A DNA stretch of 15,135 bases from Microcaldota archaeon (GCA_027328265.1 DAHVVD010000020.1:1-15135); one strand, 5' to 3'. Numbered from the stretch's first letter, positions 1 to 6,929 are shown. A program made the numbers and translations. Notes: generated by a model not told the origin, from the letters alone.

Positions 1-494
1 GGTAAATTCAAGATACACCTCATTTGCTGTGGAAGACCTTCACATTCAGAACATGGTAAGGAATCATCGCCTTGCGCAATCAATCCATAACGCTTCATGG
101 AACAGGTTCATAAACATGCTTTCATACAAGGCTGAAAGTGCCGGTATGAAGGTAATAAAGGTAGATCCAAGGGACACAACGCAAGAATGCAGCAATTGTC
201 ACTACATAAAGAAAGAGACAATGAGGCTGACACTTGAAGACAGAATCTACCACTGCAACATCTGCGGCCTTACCTTGGACAGGGACATAAACGCATCAAT
301 AAACATATTGCACAAAGCAACTACCCTCGGACAGAGGGAAAGTTACGCTCAGGGAGATATGGCCTCTGCGATTCAACAGGAATCGAAAAACCGCATCGAA
401 GAGCTGAGAACCGATAAAACACATCCTCTGCGGGATGCAGTGATTGCATGAACGCAGAGGAAGCCCACACCGTTTACGGGTGGGAGGATGTCAC
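1..494 (+). mobile_element. Right part of an IS200/IS605-type element (TnpB plus right end)
   Basis: The interval holds the 3' portion of a tnpB gene followed by a compact hairpin-rich right end. The hairpins, the GGGAGG stretch and a terminal GTCAC (490-494) resemble right ends of IS200/IS605 and solo-TnpB (IS1341-type) elements. The left end and any TnpA transposase lie outside the window, so mobility cannot be judged. The right boundary at about 494 is inferred from the end of the recognisable hairpins and the start of ordinary promoter sequence for gatC. The insertion sits directly upstream of a housekeeping operon without disrupting it. Confidence 0.6.
2..451 (+). CDS. tnpB: TnpB RNA-guided nuclease, C-terminal part (5' end outside window)
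   Basis: This is the C-terminal part, about 149 residues, of a TnpB (OrfB) protein, an RNA-guided DNA endonuclease of the RuvC class and an ancestor of Cas12. The frame is open to the left edge, so a GTG at 29 is internal and not the start. AVEDL near the left edge carries the RuvC-II glutamate. CSNC and CNIC are the paired cysteines of the zinc ribbon. DRDINASINI carries the last RuvC aspartate. The tail TLGQRESYAQGD is typical of the family. No stop or frameshift is seen in this part, so the nuclease half looks intact. The gene ends in TGA inside the hairpin structure of the right end, as expected where the guide RNA overlaps the tnpB 3' end. Residues upstream, including the RuvC-I Asp, cannot be checked. 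Confidence 0.9.
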   Translation, partial: VNSRYTSFAVEDLHIQNMVRNHRLAQSIHNASWNRFINMLSYKAESAGMKVIKVDPRDTTQECSNCHYIKKETMRLTLEDRIYHCNICGLTLDRDINASINILHKATTLGQRESYAQGDMASAIQQESKNRIEELRTDKTHPLRDAVIA

Positions 495-512
495 GACGGC
501 TCCATACATAAC
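425..512 (+). ncRNA. Putative TnpB guide RNA (reRNA/omegaRNA) 3' region
   Basis: Two consecutive hairpins overlap and follow the tnpB stop. The first has an 8-bp outer stem, CCTCTGCG (425-432) with CGCAGAGG (453-460), and a 5-bp inner stem, ATGCA (435-439) with TGCAT (445-449). The second pairs CCCAC (464-468) with GTGGG (480-484) and CCG (470-472) with CGG (477-479), with loop TTTA and A469 bulged. GGATGTCAC (486-494) follows. TnpB proteins use RNA from this part of the element, and the bases just beyond the right end act as the guide. Here that would be roughly 495-512, inferred. The 5' end of the RNA and its true boundary with the guide are not determinable by eye. Confidence 0.5.
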
Positions 513-520
513 CTATAAAA
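513..520 (+). promoter_or_regulatory. TATA box of the gatCAB-aspS operon (leaderless start)
   Basis: CTATAAAA is centred about 27 bp before the gatC ATG at 544. Archaeal transcription starts about 25-27 bp downstream of the TATA centre, which places the start at or next to the ATG. No Shine-Dalgarno precedes gatC, which fits a leaderless transcript. The box lies about 20 bp after the probable insertion-element end. Confidence 0.6.
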
Positions 521-543
521 AGATTCGAAAGTAACCTCTATTC

Positions 544-816
544 ATGGAAGAGAAGGAGCTCAGCAGGTTGCTAAAAATATGCAGGCTTGAGCTGAGCGAG
601 AAGGAGCAAAAGGACATAAAGAAGGATATAGAAGAGGTGGTTGCCTATTTTGACATTCTGGAGAACGTGGATACCAAAGGCACCGAAGTGGCGTATCACC
701 CTATAAATGTGTCAGAGAAATTAAGAGAAGATAAGGCAGAGCAGTTCGGTAACGTCGAAGGAATTCTAAAGAACACAAAGACCTACAGATTCTATGTCGT
801 GGGGCCGAAGGTATGA
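544..816 (+). CDS. gatC: Aspartyl/glutamyl-tRNA amidotransferase subunit C
   Basis: GatC is the small subunit of the GatCAB amidotransferase. It wraps around and stabilises the GatA-GatB interface while Asp-tRNA(Asn) or Glu-tRNA(Gln) is amidated in the cytoplasm. The 90-residue length is normal. The N-terminal helical segment (LSRLLKICRLELSEKE) followed by a second helix ending in the YFDILENVDT region matches the family, as does the central HPI followed by LREDKA. The ATG at 544 lies about 27 bp after a TATA box and has no Shine-Dalgarno, suggesting leaderless translation. Its TGA overlaps the gatA ATG by 4 bp, so translation is probably coupled. Confidence 0.93.
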   Translation: MEEKELSRLLKICRLELSEKEQKDIKKDIEEVVAYFDILENVDTKGTEVAYHPINVSEKLREDKAEQFGNVEGILKNTKTYRFYVVGPKV

Positions 817-2156
817 GCAGCATAGGGGAATTCGAAGGCAAGGACATTCCTGAAAGTTATTATCCAAAGCTGGTGAAGGAGCTTGAGCCAATAAACAAGA
901 GGCTCAACGCATTCCTGACAATCAGCAACCCCGAAGGAGGCTTTCCCTTCAGCGTTAAGGACAACATCTGCGTTAATGGCGTGGAGAGCAGGGCAGGGTC
1001 AAGGATACTGAAAGGTTACATTCCTCCTTTCAACGCCACCGCTGTGGAGAGGATGCTCAACTCTGGATTCGGGTTCCTTGGAAAGACAAACATGGATGAG
1101 TTCGGCTTCGGTAGCTTCGGGCTAAATACAGAGGTGCCTGCCAAGAATCCCTTCGATGAGAGATACGTTGCTGGCGGATCCAGTTCTGGGGCTGCAGTAG
1201 CAACCTCGATACTCAAATATCACGTTGCTATATCAGAGTCTACTGGTGGTTCCATAGCCACTCCTGCGGCCTTCTGCGGCGTGGTCGGGTTTACGCCAAC
1301 CTACGGCGCAGTCTCTAGATATGGATTGATAGACTATGCAAACTCACTTGACAAGATAGGCGTGATGGCGCGCAGCGCTGAAGATGTGAGAATAGTCTTC
1401 GACAAGGTAAAAGGCAGCGATAAATACGACACTACATGCACTGACGCAAAGTTCACCGCCAAGGACAAAAAGAAGGTCTTCATAATAGACCAGTTCACGA
1501 AAGGAGTCGATGAGAAAATCCTGAGCAGTTTCGAGAAGCTTGTAGAGAAATTCAAGGACATGGGATACAATGTAGAAAACAGAGAGATAAGACTTGCAGA
1601 GAAGGCAATAGCAGCCTATTACATAATAGCCATGGCAGAAAGCTCTACCAACCTTGCGAAGTACACCGGCTTCAAGTATGGGCTCAGGAACGAGAGGTTC
1701 GACGAGCACTACAATGAGTTCTTCACGAAGGCAAGGAAAGCCTTCCACAAGGAATCGAAGAGGAGGATAGTGCTTGGAACAATGGTGAGGAGCGCAAGCG
1801 TGAGAGACAGATATTATTCGAAGGCTCTCAAGGTCAGAAGCCTTTTACTGGACGAGATGAATGCCTTGCTCAAGGAGGGATTCATACTCTCACCGGTGAT
1901 GCCTATTCTTACTCCTAAAATGGCAGAGGCTGAGAGCCTCACTCCGCTGGAGATGTACAAAAGCGACATGCTCACAATACCTGCGAACCTATGTGGCCTT
2001 CCGCACATCTCCTTCCCATATGCATATGAGAAAGGAATGCCTTTAGGGGCTCAGCTCATAACAAGCCAGTTCAACGATTACGCGATTATGGATATGGTAA
2101 GCAAGTGGGAGAAGGATTTCGAATACAGGTTCAAGTATAATTTGGGAGAGTTGTGA
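813..2156 (+). CDS. gatA: Aspartyl/glutamyl-tRNA amidotransferase subunit A
   Basis: GatA is the glutaminase/amidase-signature subunit of GatCAB. It releases ammonia from glutamine, and the ammonia is channelled to GatB. The Ser-cis-Ser-Lys triad is visible as Lys49 (FSVKDNI), Ser123 (AGGSSSGAAVA) and Ser147 (STGGSIATPA). The 24-residue spacing between the serines equals that known for amidase-signature enzymes. At 447 residues it is somewhat shorter than the usual 470-485. The nucleophile motif is unusual: the common DTGGSIRQPA reads STGGSIATPA here, losing the Asp and the Arg. The start overlaps the gatC stop (ATGA), and the stop overlaps a GTG just before gatB. GatA identity is clear from operon position as well as the motifs. 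Confidence 0.94.
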   Translation: MSSIGEFEGKDIPESYYPKLVKELEPINKRLNAFLTISNPEGGFPFSVKDNICVNGVESRAGSRILKGYIPPFNATAVERMLNSGFGFLGKTNMDEFGFGSFGLNTEVPAKNPFDERYVAGGSSSGAAVATSILKYHVAISESTGGSIATPAAFCGVVGFTPTYGAVSRYGLIDYANSLDKIGVMARSAEDVRIVFDKVKGSDKYDTTCTDAKFTAKDKKKVFIIDQFTKGVDEKILSSFEKLVEKFKDMGYNVENREIRLAEKAIAAYYIIAMAESSTNLAKYTGFKYGLRNERFDEHYNEFFTKARKAFHKESKRRIVLGTMVRSASVRDRYYSKALKVRSLLLDEMNALLKEGFILSPVMPILTPKMAEAESLTPLEMYKSDMLTIPANLCGLPHISFPYAYEKGMPLGAQLITSQFNDYAIMDMVSKWEKDFEYRFKYNLGEL

Positions 2157-2158
2157 TC

Positions 2159-3442
2159 ATGAAAATAGGATTGGAGGTACATGTAGCACTGCCGACCAAG
2201 ACGAAACTATTCTGCAGTTGCAGCACAGAAGCGAGCGAGCCTAACACATCTATATGCCCTATCTGCATGGGCCTACCAGGAGCAAAGCCTATGCTGAATG
2301 AAAAGGCTCTCGAAGTCGGAGCAAGCATAGCCAAGGCCCTTAACTGCAAGACTCAGGATACAACCTCATTCGTGAGGAAAGTATACTTCTATCCAGACTT
2401 GCCCAAGTCCTTCCAGATAACGCAGACGGAAGACGCAATAGGTAGGGAGGGATACCTCGGAATCGACTCGAAGAAGGTTGGCATAAGGAGGATACAGCTT
2501 GAGGAGGACCCAGCTAAGATAATAAGGGAAGAGGACTACACGCTCCTTGACTTCAACAGGTCCGGCGTGCCGCTGGTCGAGATAGTCACCGAGCCAGACA
2601 TATCCAGCGAGGAGGAGCTTAGGGAATTTCTTACGGAGCTGAAGAGCATACTCTACTACCTTGGCGTTGATATAGAGAAGGAGTTCAAGGTCGATCTTAA
2701 CATCTCCCTAGGCAGGAACAGGGTCGAGATAAAGAACATCACTGGGGTAAAGAACATAATCGATGCTGAGAGATACGAAGTGGAAAGACAGGGAAAGCTG
2801 TTGAAGGCAGGGCAGGAGATTGCCGCAGAGACGCGCTCCTACAATGAAGCCAAGATGTCAACCGAGGCCTCGAGGGAAAAGGAGAGCGAGGAGGAATACG
2901 GTTTCATCTACGAGCCGGATCTTACAACATATAGCACAAAGGGCATCGAGCTAGCAAAGCCGGTCTTCGCAAGCAGGCTTGCTGGCGAATACGCTGCCAG
3001 ATACAATGTCAGTGCCAAAACGTTAAAGGAACTTGTGCTCTTCAACAAGGATGCCCTTTCGATGATAGAGCACGCCAAGGAAAAGCACGACATGAAATCG
3101 ATCATAGCTTCTGTAGAGCTGCTAAGCAAATACAACATGCTCGACATGAAGAAGGAGAGGCTTGAGAGGCTTCTCTTGGCAGTCGAAAAGGGCGTTTATC
3201 CTGACAAAGAGACTCTTTCGAAGCTGTATAAAGGCGAGCAAGTCGAAGCTGCTGGGGATGCGGTCGACAATAAGACAATCGACAAAGAGATAAGGGAGGT
3301 CATAAAGAAGAATCCAAGCATACTGGAGGAGTACAAGAAGAATCCGAAGGCAGCCAACTTCATAGTAGGCCAGATAACAAAGAAATATAAGGTTCATCCG
3401 AGGATGGTATCAGAAAGACTTAACGAAATACTTTCAGGATAG
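2159..3442 (+). CDS. gatB: Aspartyl/glutamyl-tRNA amidotransferase subunit B
   Basis: GatB binds the misacylated tRNA, phosphorylates its side-chain carboxylate with ATP and accepts ammonia from GatA. It opens with KIGLEVHVAL, has a four-cysteine zinc site (CSC at 19-21, CPIC at 33-36) and carries the family signature DFNRSGVPLVEIVTEPDI. The C-terminal tRNA-binding region ends with NFIVGQITKKY. I chose the ATG at 2159 because GatB proteins normally begin M-x-IGLE-x-H and GGGAG (2144-2148) sits at Shine-Dalgarno distance. A GTG at 2153 overlapping the gatA stop is an alternative adding two residues. At about 427 residues it is shorter than the usual 470-480, mostly through a compact tail. Confidence 0.93.
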   Translation: MKIGLEVHVALPTKTKLFCSCSTEASEPNTSICPICMGLPGAKPMLNEKALEVGASIAKALNCKTQDTTSFVRKVYFYPDLPKSFQITQTEDAIGREGYLGIDSKKVGIRRIQLEEDPAKIIREEDYTLLDFNRSGVPLVEIVTEPDISSEEELREFLTELKSILYYLGVDIEKEFKVDLNISLGRNRVEIKNITGVKNIIDAERYEVERQGKLLKAGQEIAAETRSYNEAKMSTEASREKESEEEYGFIYEPDLTTYSTKGIELAKPVFASRLAGEYAARYNVSAKTLKELVLFNKDALSMIEHAKEKHDMKSIIASVELLSKYNMLDMKKERLERLLLAVEKGVYPDKETLSKLYKGEQVEAAGDAVDNKTIDKEIREVIKKNPSILEEYKKNPKAANFIVGQITKKYKVHPRMVSERLNEILSG

Positions 3443-3445
3443 TAT

Positions 3446-5230
3446 ATGGAGATTTTTAACTGCGGAGCGATCAATGATGGCCATATAGGCAAGAATATCG
3501 GGTTGTATGGCTGGTGCAGATACAAGCGCGACCATGGCGGCAAGCTCTTCATAGACCTAGCCGACAGGTATGGCATAACCCAGCTTGTCTTTGAGGGCAG
3601 GATACTCAAGGATGCTGAGAAAGTCGGCAAAGAGTACGTATTGCATGTGGAAGGAGAGGTCAGGAAAAGGGAGGAAGACACTGTAGACAAGACAAACCCT
3701 ACCGGCAGAGTCGAGATTTATGTTGCCAAACTCTCGATTATAAGCCAGTCTAAGGTCCCTCCTTTTGAGTTGATAGAGGAGAAGAAGAAGTTCCTCGCCA
3801 ACGAGGAGCTCAGGATGCAATATAGGTACCTGGACCTGCGAAGGAGGGAGATGATAAGGAAGGTCGAGTTCCGCGACAAGGCGGCAAAGGTGGTTAGAAA
3901 GTATTTCTGGGACAACGGCTTCTTAGAGCTCGAGACGCCGACACTGGTGAAGGACACCTATGAGACCGGTTCGAAAACGTTCCTCGTGCCTTCAAGGACA
4001 AATCATGGCAAGTTCTACTCGCTGCCGCAGTCGCCGCAGATCTACAAGCAACTCTGCATGATGAGCGGACTTGACAGGTACTTCCAGATGGCAAGGGCAT
4101 ACCGCGACGAGGATCCGAGGGAGGACAGGCAGCCGGAGCACACACAGATAGACGTTGAGGTCTCTTTCAAGGACGAGAAGTACATACAGGAGCTTATGGA
4201 GGGAATGATAAAGAAGGTCTTCAAGGAAGCGCTCGGGAAGGAGCTTAAGACCCCATTCAAGCACATGAAATATGAAGACGCTATGCGCGACTACGGCTCT
4301 GACAAGCCTGACCTAAGGTTTGAGAGCAAGATAGCTGACATAACTGATTTCGCCAAGAAGAGCGACTACAACATCCTGAAGAGAGTGATAGACGCGGGAG
4401 GGAGGGTAAAGGCAGCTTCCTTCGACGCCAGGTTCGGCCAGAAAGATGCCTCATTTGACAAGAATTACATGCTCAAGACTATAGAGCTAGCCAAAAATCT
4501 CGGCCTGAAAGGGTTGACATGGCTATATGTCAAGAACAAGAGGATCGAATCCGATCCTGAGAGCATAGCCAAGTCGCTAGGAGAGCATGCCTGCAAAGAG
4601 ATTCTCGAAAGGCTTGGGGCAAAGGATGGAGACATCATAATACTCTGCTCTGACACCTCAGAAAAGCTCCTTCTTGACGTGATGGGCAAGATAAGGAGGG
4701 AGCTGGGAAGGAAGGTAGGGAGGTTCAGGTCTGAGTACGAGCTACTCTGGGTCGACCATTTTCCGATGTTCGAGAAGGACGAAGTAACAGGAAAGCTAAA
4801 GCCTGCACACAATCCGTTCAGCGCACCTACACTCGGTACTGAGAAATACCTTGAAAAGGAGCCAGATAAGGTGCTCAGCAGGCAATATGATCTAGTTATG
4901 AACGGCACCGAGCTGGGAAGCGGTTCCATAAGGATAAATGACGCAGATCTGCAGGAAAAGGTGCTCAGCCTGATAGGCATGAACAAGGAGAGCATAGAGA
5001 GGAGCTTTGGATTCATGCTCGAGGCTCTCAGGTACGGCGCGCCGATAGACGGAGGAATAGCGATAGGCTTCGACAGGCTGGTGACAATACTTTACGGCGA
5101 GGAGGACATCAAGGAATTCGTCCTCTTCCCCAAGAACAAGAAGTACGAGTCGCTGATAGACGGCTCTCCTACGCTGATAGACAGGAAGAGACTCAAGGAC
5201 GATTTCGGCATCAAACTGGAGGATGTCTGA
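3446..5230 (+). CDS. aspS: Aspartyl-tRNA synthetase, bacterial type, probably non-discriminating
   Basis: This class II synthetase charges tRNA with aspartate. The order is an N-terminal OB-fold anticodon-binding domain (about 1-105), motif 1 (FLELETPTL, 159-167), motif 2 (YRDED, 219-223), a GAD insertion domain (about 285-425) and motif 3 (GIAIGFDRL, 537-545). The 594-residue length and the GAD insertion define the bacterial form; archaeal enzymes are usually about 430 residues and lack GAD. In the OB fold, RDHGG puts His at position 30, matching His31 of the non-discriminating Pseudomonas aeruginosa enzyme, where discriminating E. coli has Leu30. It follows gatB by 3 bp, with AGGA (3436-3439) as a likely ribosome site. 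Co-transcription with gatCAB suggests it makes Asp-tRNA(Asn) for transamidation. The family call is firm; tRNA specificity is inferred. Confidence 0.95.
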   Translation: MEIFNCGAINDGHIGKNIGLYGWCRYKRDHGGKLFIDLADRYGITQLVFEGRILKDAEKVGKEYVLHVEGEVRKREEDTVDKTNPTGRVEIYVAKLSIISQSKVPPFELIEEKKKFLANEELRMQYRYLDLRRREMIRKVEFRDKAAKVVRKYFWDNGFLELETPTLVKDTYETGSKTFLVPSRTNHGKFYSLPQSPQIYKQLCMMSGLDRYFQMARAYRDEDPREDRQPEHTQIDVEVSFKDEKYIQELMEGMIKKVFKEALGKELKTPFKHMKYEDAMRDYGSDKPDLRFESKIADITDFAKKSDYNILKRVIDAGGRVKAASFDARFGQKDASFDKNYMLKTIELAKNLGLKGLTWLYVKNKRIESDPESIAKSLGEHACKEILERLGAKDGDIIILCSDTSEKLLLDVMGKIRRELGRKVGRFRSEYELLWVDHFPMFEKDEVTGKLKPAHNPFSAPTLGTEKYLEKEPDKVLSRQYDLVMNGTELGSGSIRINDADLQEKVLSLIGMNKESIERSFGFMLEALRYGAPIDGGIAIGFDRLVTILYGEEDIKEFVLFPKNKKYESLIDGSPTLIDRKRLKDDFGIKLEDV

Positions 5231-5261
5231 AGAGAATTGTTGCAAATACCAGGAAAAGAAA

Positions 5262-5272
5262 GTTATATAAAT
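5262..5272 (+). promoter_or_regulatory. TATA box for the carbonic-anhydrase-like gene pair
   Basis: GTTATATAAAT preceded by purine-rich GAAAA/GAAAG (BRE-like) is a near-consensus archaeal promoter. Its centre at about 5266 predicts transcription start near 5292, which leaves an unusually long leader of about 95 nt before the ATG at 5388. It lies 31 bp after the aspS stop, so the gene pair is probably transcribed separately from the gat-aspS operon. Confidence 0.7.
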
Positions 5273-5292
5273 CAAAACAGCAGAGTTAAATT

Positions 5293-5387
5293 ACCTACCC
5301 TGGCTTGATCGGATTCGAGATGAACCCACCATCGCTATAGGCAGAATCTGAGCCCTGAAGCTGATTGTTTCAAGCGGAGGTGACCGA
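5293..5387 (+). promoter_or_regulatory. Structured 5' leader ending at a perfect Shine-Dalgarno
   Basis: The predicted leader can form two stacked helices. An outer 6-bp stem pairs GCTTGA (5303-5308) with TCAAGC (5370-5375). An inner 8-bp stem pairs TCGGATTC (5309-5316) with GAATCTGA (5344-5351), including one G-U. A small GATG/CATC hairpin (5319-5322 with 5330-5333) may cap it. The outer helix ends exactly where GGAGGTGA (5376-5383) begins. That octamer is a perfect complement to the 16S rRNA 3' end and sits 4 nt before the ATG. This geometry suggests translational control such as a riboswitch, protein-binding leader or thermosensor, but I recognise no known class. Confidence 0.5.
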
Positions 5388-6020
5388 ATGGACACGCTTG
5401 TAATATCCTGTATGGACCCGAGGCTTAACGAGTACCTCGATGAGAAATACATCCGAAACAAGAAATATGGAAAGGTCGAAATCTGGAGAAACGCAGGCGG
5501 AAGAGTCACTACTGACAGAAAACTCATAGAGTATATCCTTAAAAACAAAGCCAAGAGGGTGATTCTTGCCCCACACACAGACTGCAAGGCCAAATTACAT
5601 ATCTATGAGGCTTTGGAGAAGGGAATTAAAAACACTGCGAACGACGAGATTGTAGATGAAGCTATCGGTTTCCTAGGTTGCGCCGAATTTAGGAACAGAG
5701 AAGAGTGCGATAAGCTTCTAGATACAAAAGAGCAGGCTTATCTCAAAGAGAGGCTCGAGAAGGCTAGAATAGATGTAGAGTTAGATGTTGTTGACATTTC
5801 AAAGCTTAGCTTGCCCAAGCACGACGGCGAGGGAAAATTAGTAATTTCAAGTATAATGGACGTTGAGTCGAAGAAGCTTGCTGAAAAGGCTGGTGTTGAG
5901 CTCCCTTCATGCTACATAATACAGGGTCCGAACCTTAAGGGCCTTCATGCTGATATTGAACTTGCTCTGAGCCTTGGCATACAGAAAGTAAGCAGGGTGG
6001 GCGAGCAGAACTTCGAATAA
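5388..6020 (+). CDS. Beta-carbonic-anhydrase-like zinc protein, paralog 1
   Basis: This 210-residue protein has the beta-carbonic-anhydrase metal and catalytic motifs in its first 70 residues: CMDPR (Cys8, Asp10, Arg12), RNAGG (34-38) and HTDC (His63, Cys66). In the family the Cys-His-Cys set binds zinc and the Asp/Arg of the first motif form the catalytic dyad. The canonical glycine after the last Cys is replaced by Lys. The rest departs from ordinary beta-CAs: a charged helical middle (about 75-145) and a C-terminal block (151-185) with LVISSIMD and CYIIQGPNLKG that recurs in the downstream paralog. The start is fixed by the perfect Shine-Dalgarno. The next gene begins 16 bp later. CO2 hydration is possible but unproven; a metal-dependent role on another substrate, or no catalysis, is also possible. 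Confidence 0.7.
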   Translation: MDTLVISCMDPRLNEYLDEKYIRNKKYGKVEIWRNAGGRVTTDRKLIEYILKNKAKRVILAPHTDCKAKLHIYEALEKGIKNTANDEIVDEAIGFLGCAEFRNREECDKLLDTKEQAYLKERLEKARIDVELDVVDISKLSLPKHDGEGKLVISSIMDVESKKLAEKAGVELPSCYIIQGPNLKGLHADIELALSLGIQKVSRVGEQNFE

Positions 6021-6036
6021 AAATGAAGATGAGAAA

Positions 6037-6810
6037 ATGGCAGATATAGAAAAGTTTGACACATGCATAGTTTCCTGCAGTGATCCGAGGGTAACTCCCA
6101 CTCTGGAAGCTTTACAGACCTTAGATGAACATGGCAGGACACTGATGATTAGGGTTCCTGGAGGACTTCTCAACAGGAGCATTATTGAAGAGGTCATAGA
6201 GAGCGGAGCGAAGACAGTATTTATTCTGGATCACACTGATTGCGCGGCACACAAAAATATCTATGAAGAAATAGGAAATGCAGAAAATGGAAGCTTGGCA
6301 GCCAAAGTGAGAAGGGCACTTGAATCAAGAGGGTTGATGGAGGGTATTAATGGAGGGAAAGAGTTGGCAGCAAAAATTGAGGAGCTGCATATAAAATCAC
6401 TTGAAGAGGAGTTCGAGAGGAAACTTCAGGAGGTGGCGGATCCAAGAAGAGTCAGGACATCTACAATAAACGTAACAGGGCTCTCCACAAACCCAGTAAA
6501 GGCATTAATAATATCAGATGACCCTAGTAAGACCTCTGCACAGATTATAAGGGAGACTGGAGTCGATGTTGGCTCTGCATATATAATAAAAGCCAAAGAG
6601 ATAAAGGGGGGTTATGTAACACTATTGCGGGAAGTAACAAAGAACAAGGAAACAGGAGAGCCAGCAAGAGAAATTTGGCTTGTACAGAGGGAATCAAACT
6701 TAAAACTTCGAGTGAAATTGGCTCTGGATGGGACTGGTAGGCATATTATAGGCGCATTAAGGGCGGAAAGTGGAGCGGCGGTCGGAGAGAGACGTAAAAT
6801 TACTAAATGA
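6037..6810 (+). CDS. Beta-carbonic-anhydrase-like zinc protein, paralog 2
   Basis: This is a second, longer (257 residues) paralog of the preceding gene. CSDPR (Cys14, Asp16, Arg18) and DHTDC (His66, Cys69) preserve the zinc ligands and the Asp-Arg dyad. The RNAGN motif of true beta-CAs reads RVPGG (39-43), a larger departure than in paralog 1. A charged helical region (about 75-140) precedes a block with ALIISDD and AYIIKAKEIKG (about 156-191) matching the C-terminal block of paralog 1. An extra basic tail (about 195-257) is unique to this copy. It is separated from paralog 1 by 16 bp and probably co-transcribed. The ribosome site is weak (GATGAG, 6028-6033), so it may depend on coupling. 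The two proteins may form a hetero-oligomer, which is inference. Confidence 0.65.
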   Translation: MADIEKFDTCIVSCSDPRVTPTLEALQTLDEHGRTLMIRVPGGLLNRSIIEEVIESGAKTVFILDHTDCAAHKNIYEEIGNAENGSLAAKVRRALESRGLMEGINGGKELAAKIEELHIKSLEEEFERKLQEVADPRRVRTSTINVTGLSTNPVKALIISDDPSKTSAQIIRETGVDVGSAYIIKAKEIKGGYVTLLREVTKNKETGEPAREIWLVQRESNLKLRVKLALDGTGRHIIGALRAESGAAVGERRKITK

Positions 6811-6812
6811 TT

Positions 6813-6822
6813 AAAAGATTAA
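6813..6822 (-). terminator. T-rich 3' end of the minus-strand small RNA
   Basis: Read on the minus strand, the terminal helix of the candidate RNA is followed by TTAATCTTTT. Archaeal transcription commonly ends at such T-rich tracts. The same stretch lies just after the stop of the convergent plus-strand gene. Confidence 0.4.
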
Positions 6823-6911
6823 TGGAGGACTTTTCGCATCTTTCGAAGCGCCCGAGAAAAGTGGGATTTGGGTGGGGAAAAATAGGATTATCTCTTCTCA
6901 AGTGTCCTCCA
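6823..6911 (-). ncRNA. Candidate small structured RNA of unknown class
   Basis: The minus strand folds into a three-way junction. Helix 1 has 8 Watson-Crick pairs between the two ends: 6904-6911 (TGGAGGAC on the minus strand) with 6823-6830. After one unpaired A, helix 2 pairs 6894-6902 (CTTGAGAAG) with 6851-6859 over 9 pairs including G-U. Helix 3 follows directly (6850-6835) and is capped by a GAAA tetraloop, with one U-U mismatch; AAAA then closes the junction. Helix 2 encloses a C-rich loop of about 34 nt (CCCCACCC, TCCCAC). The G-U pairs and GNRA loop exist only on the minus strand. A TATA box centred at about 6935.5 predicts initiation near 6910, at the base of helix 1. It is not a tRNA and matches no RNA family I know. 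Confidence 0.55.
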
Positions 6912-6929
6912 GATATCTTTTAAACTTGA

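Noticed and set aside
29..451. tnpB as a complete gene starting at GTG 29
   Set aside because: The frame is open to the window edge, and conserved TnpB residues (AVEDL) straddle this codon; the gene is cut by the window.
3894..4266. Long open frames on the minus strand within aspS
   Set aside because: Shadow frames of a clear synthetase gene with no recognisable protein content of their own.
5302..5340. Minus-strand resemblance to part of archaeal 5S rRNA (CTCGAATCC followed by AAGCC; TATAGCGATGGTGGG upstream)
   Set aside because: Only the loop B/helix III-like part matches, with internal gaps. Helices IV and V and the closing helix are absent; the downstream sequence is promoter. Treated as chance or at best a fragment.
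5345..5370. TPP-riboswitch-like CTGAG...CCCTGAAGCTGAT in the leader
   Set aside because: The required upstream GGGGTGC element and thiamine-related genes are absent.
6863..6886. G-run cluster (GGG, GGG, GGGG, GG) as a G-quadruplex on the plus strand
   Set aside because: The fourth run has only two G, allowing at most a two-tetrad structure; it is the complement of the C-rich RNA loop.
6823..6911. Interpretation of the small RNA as a tRNA or hammerhead ribozyme
   Set aside because: A TTCGAAA stretch and GAAA are present, but there is no T-stem abutting the acceptor stem, no anticodon arm, and no CTGATGA core.
6822..6923. 33-codon plus-strand ORF beginning ATGGAGGAC
   Set aside because: No Shine-Dalgarno, no recognisable family, and it coincides with the paired regions of the minus-strand RNA; its content is explained by the hairpins.
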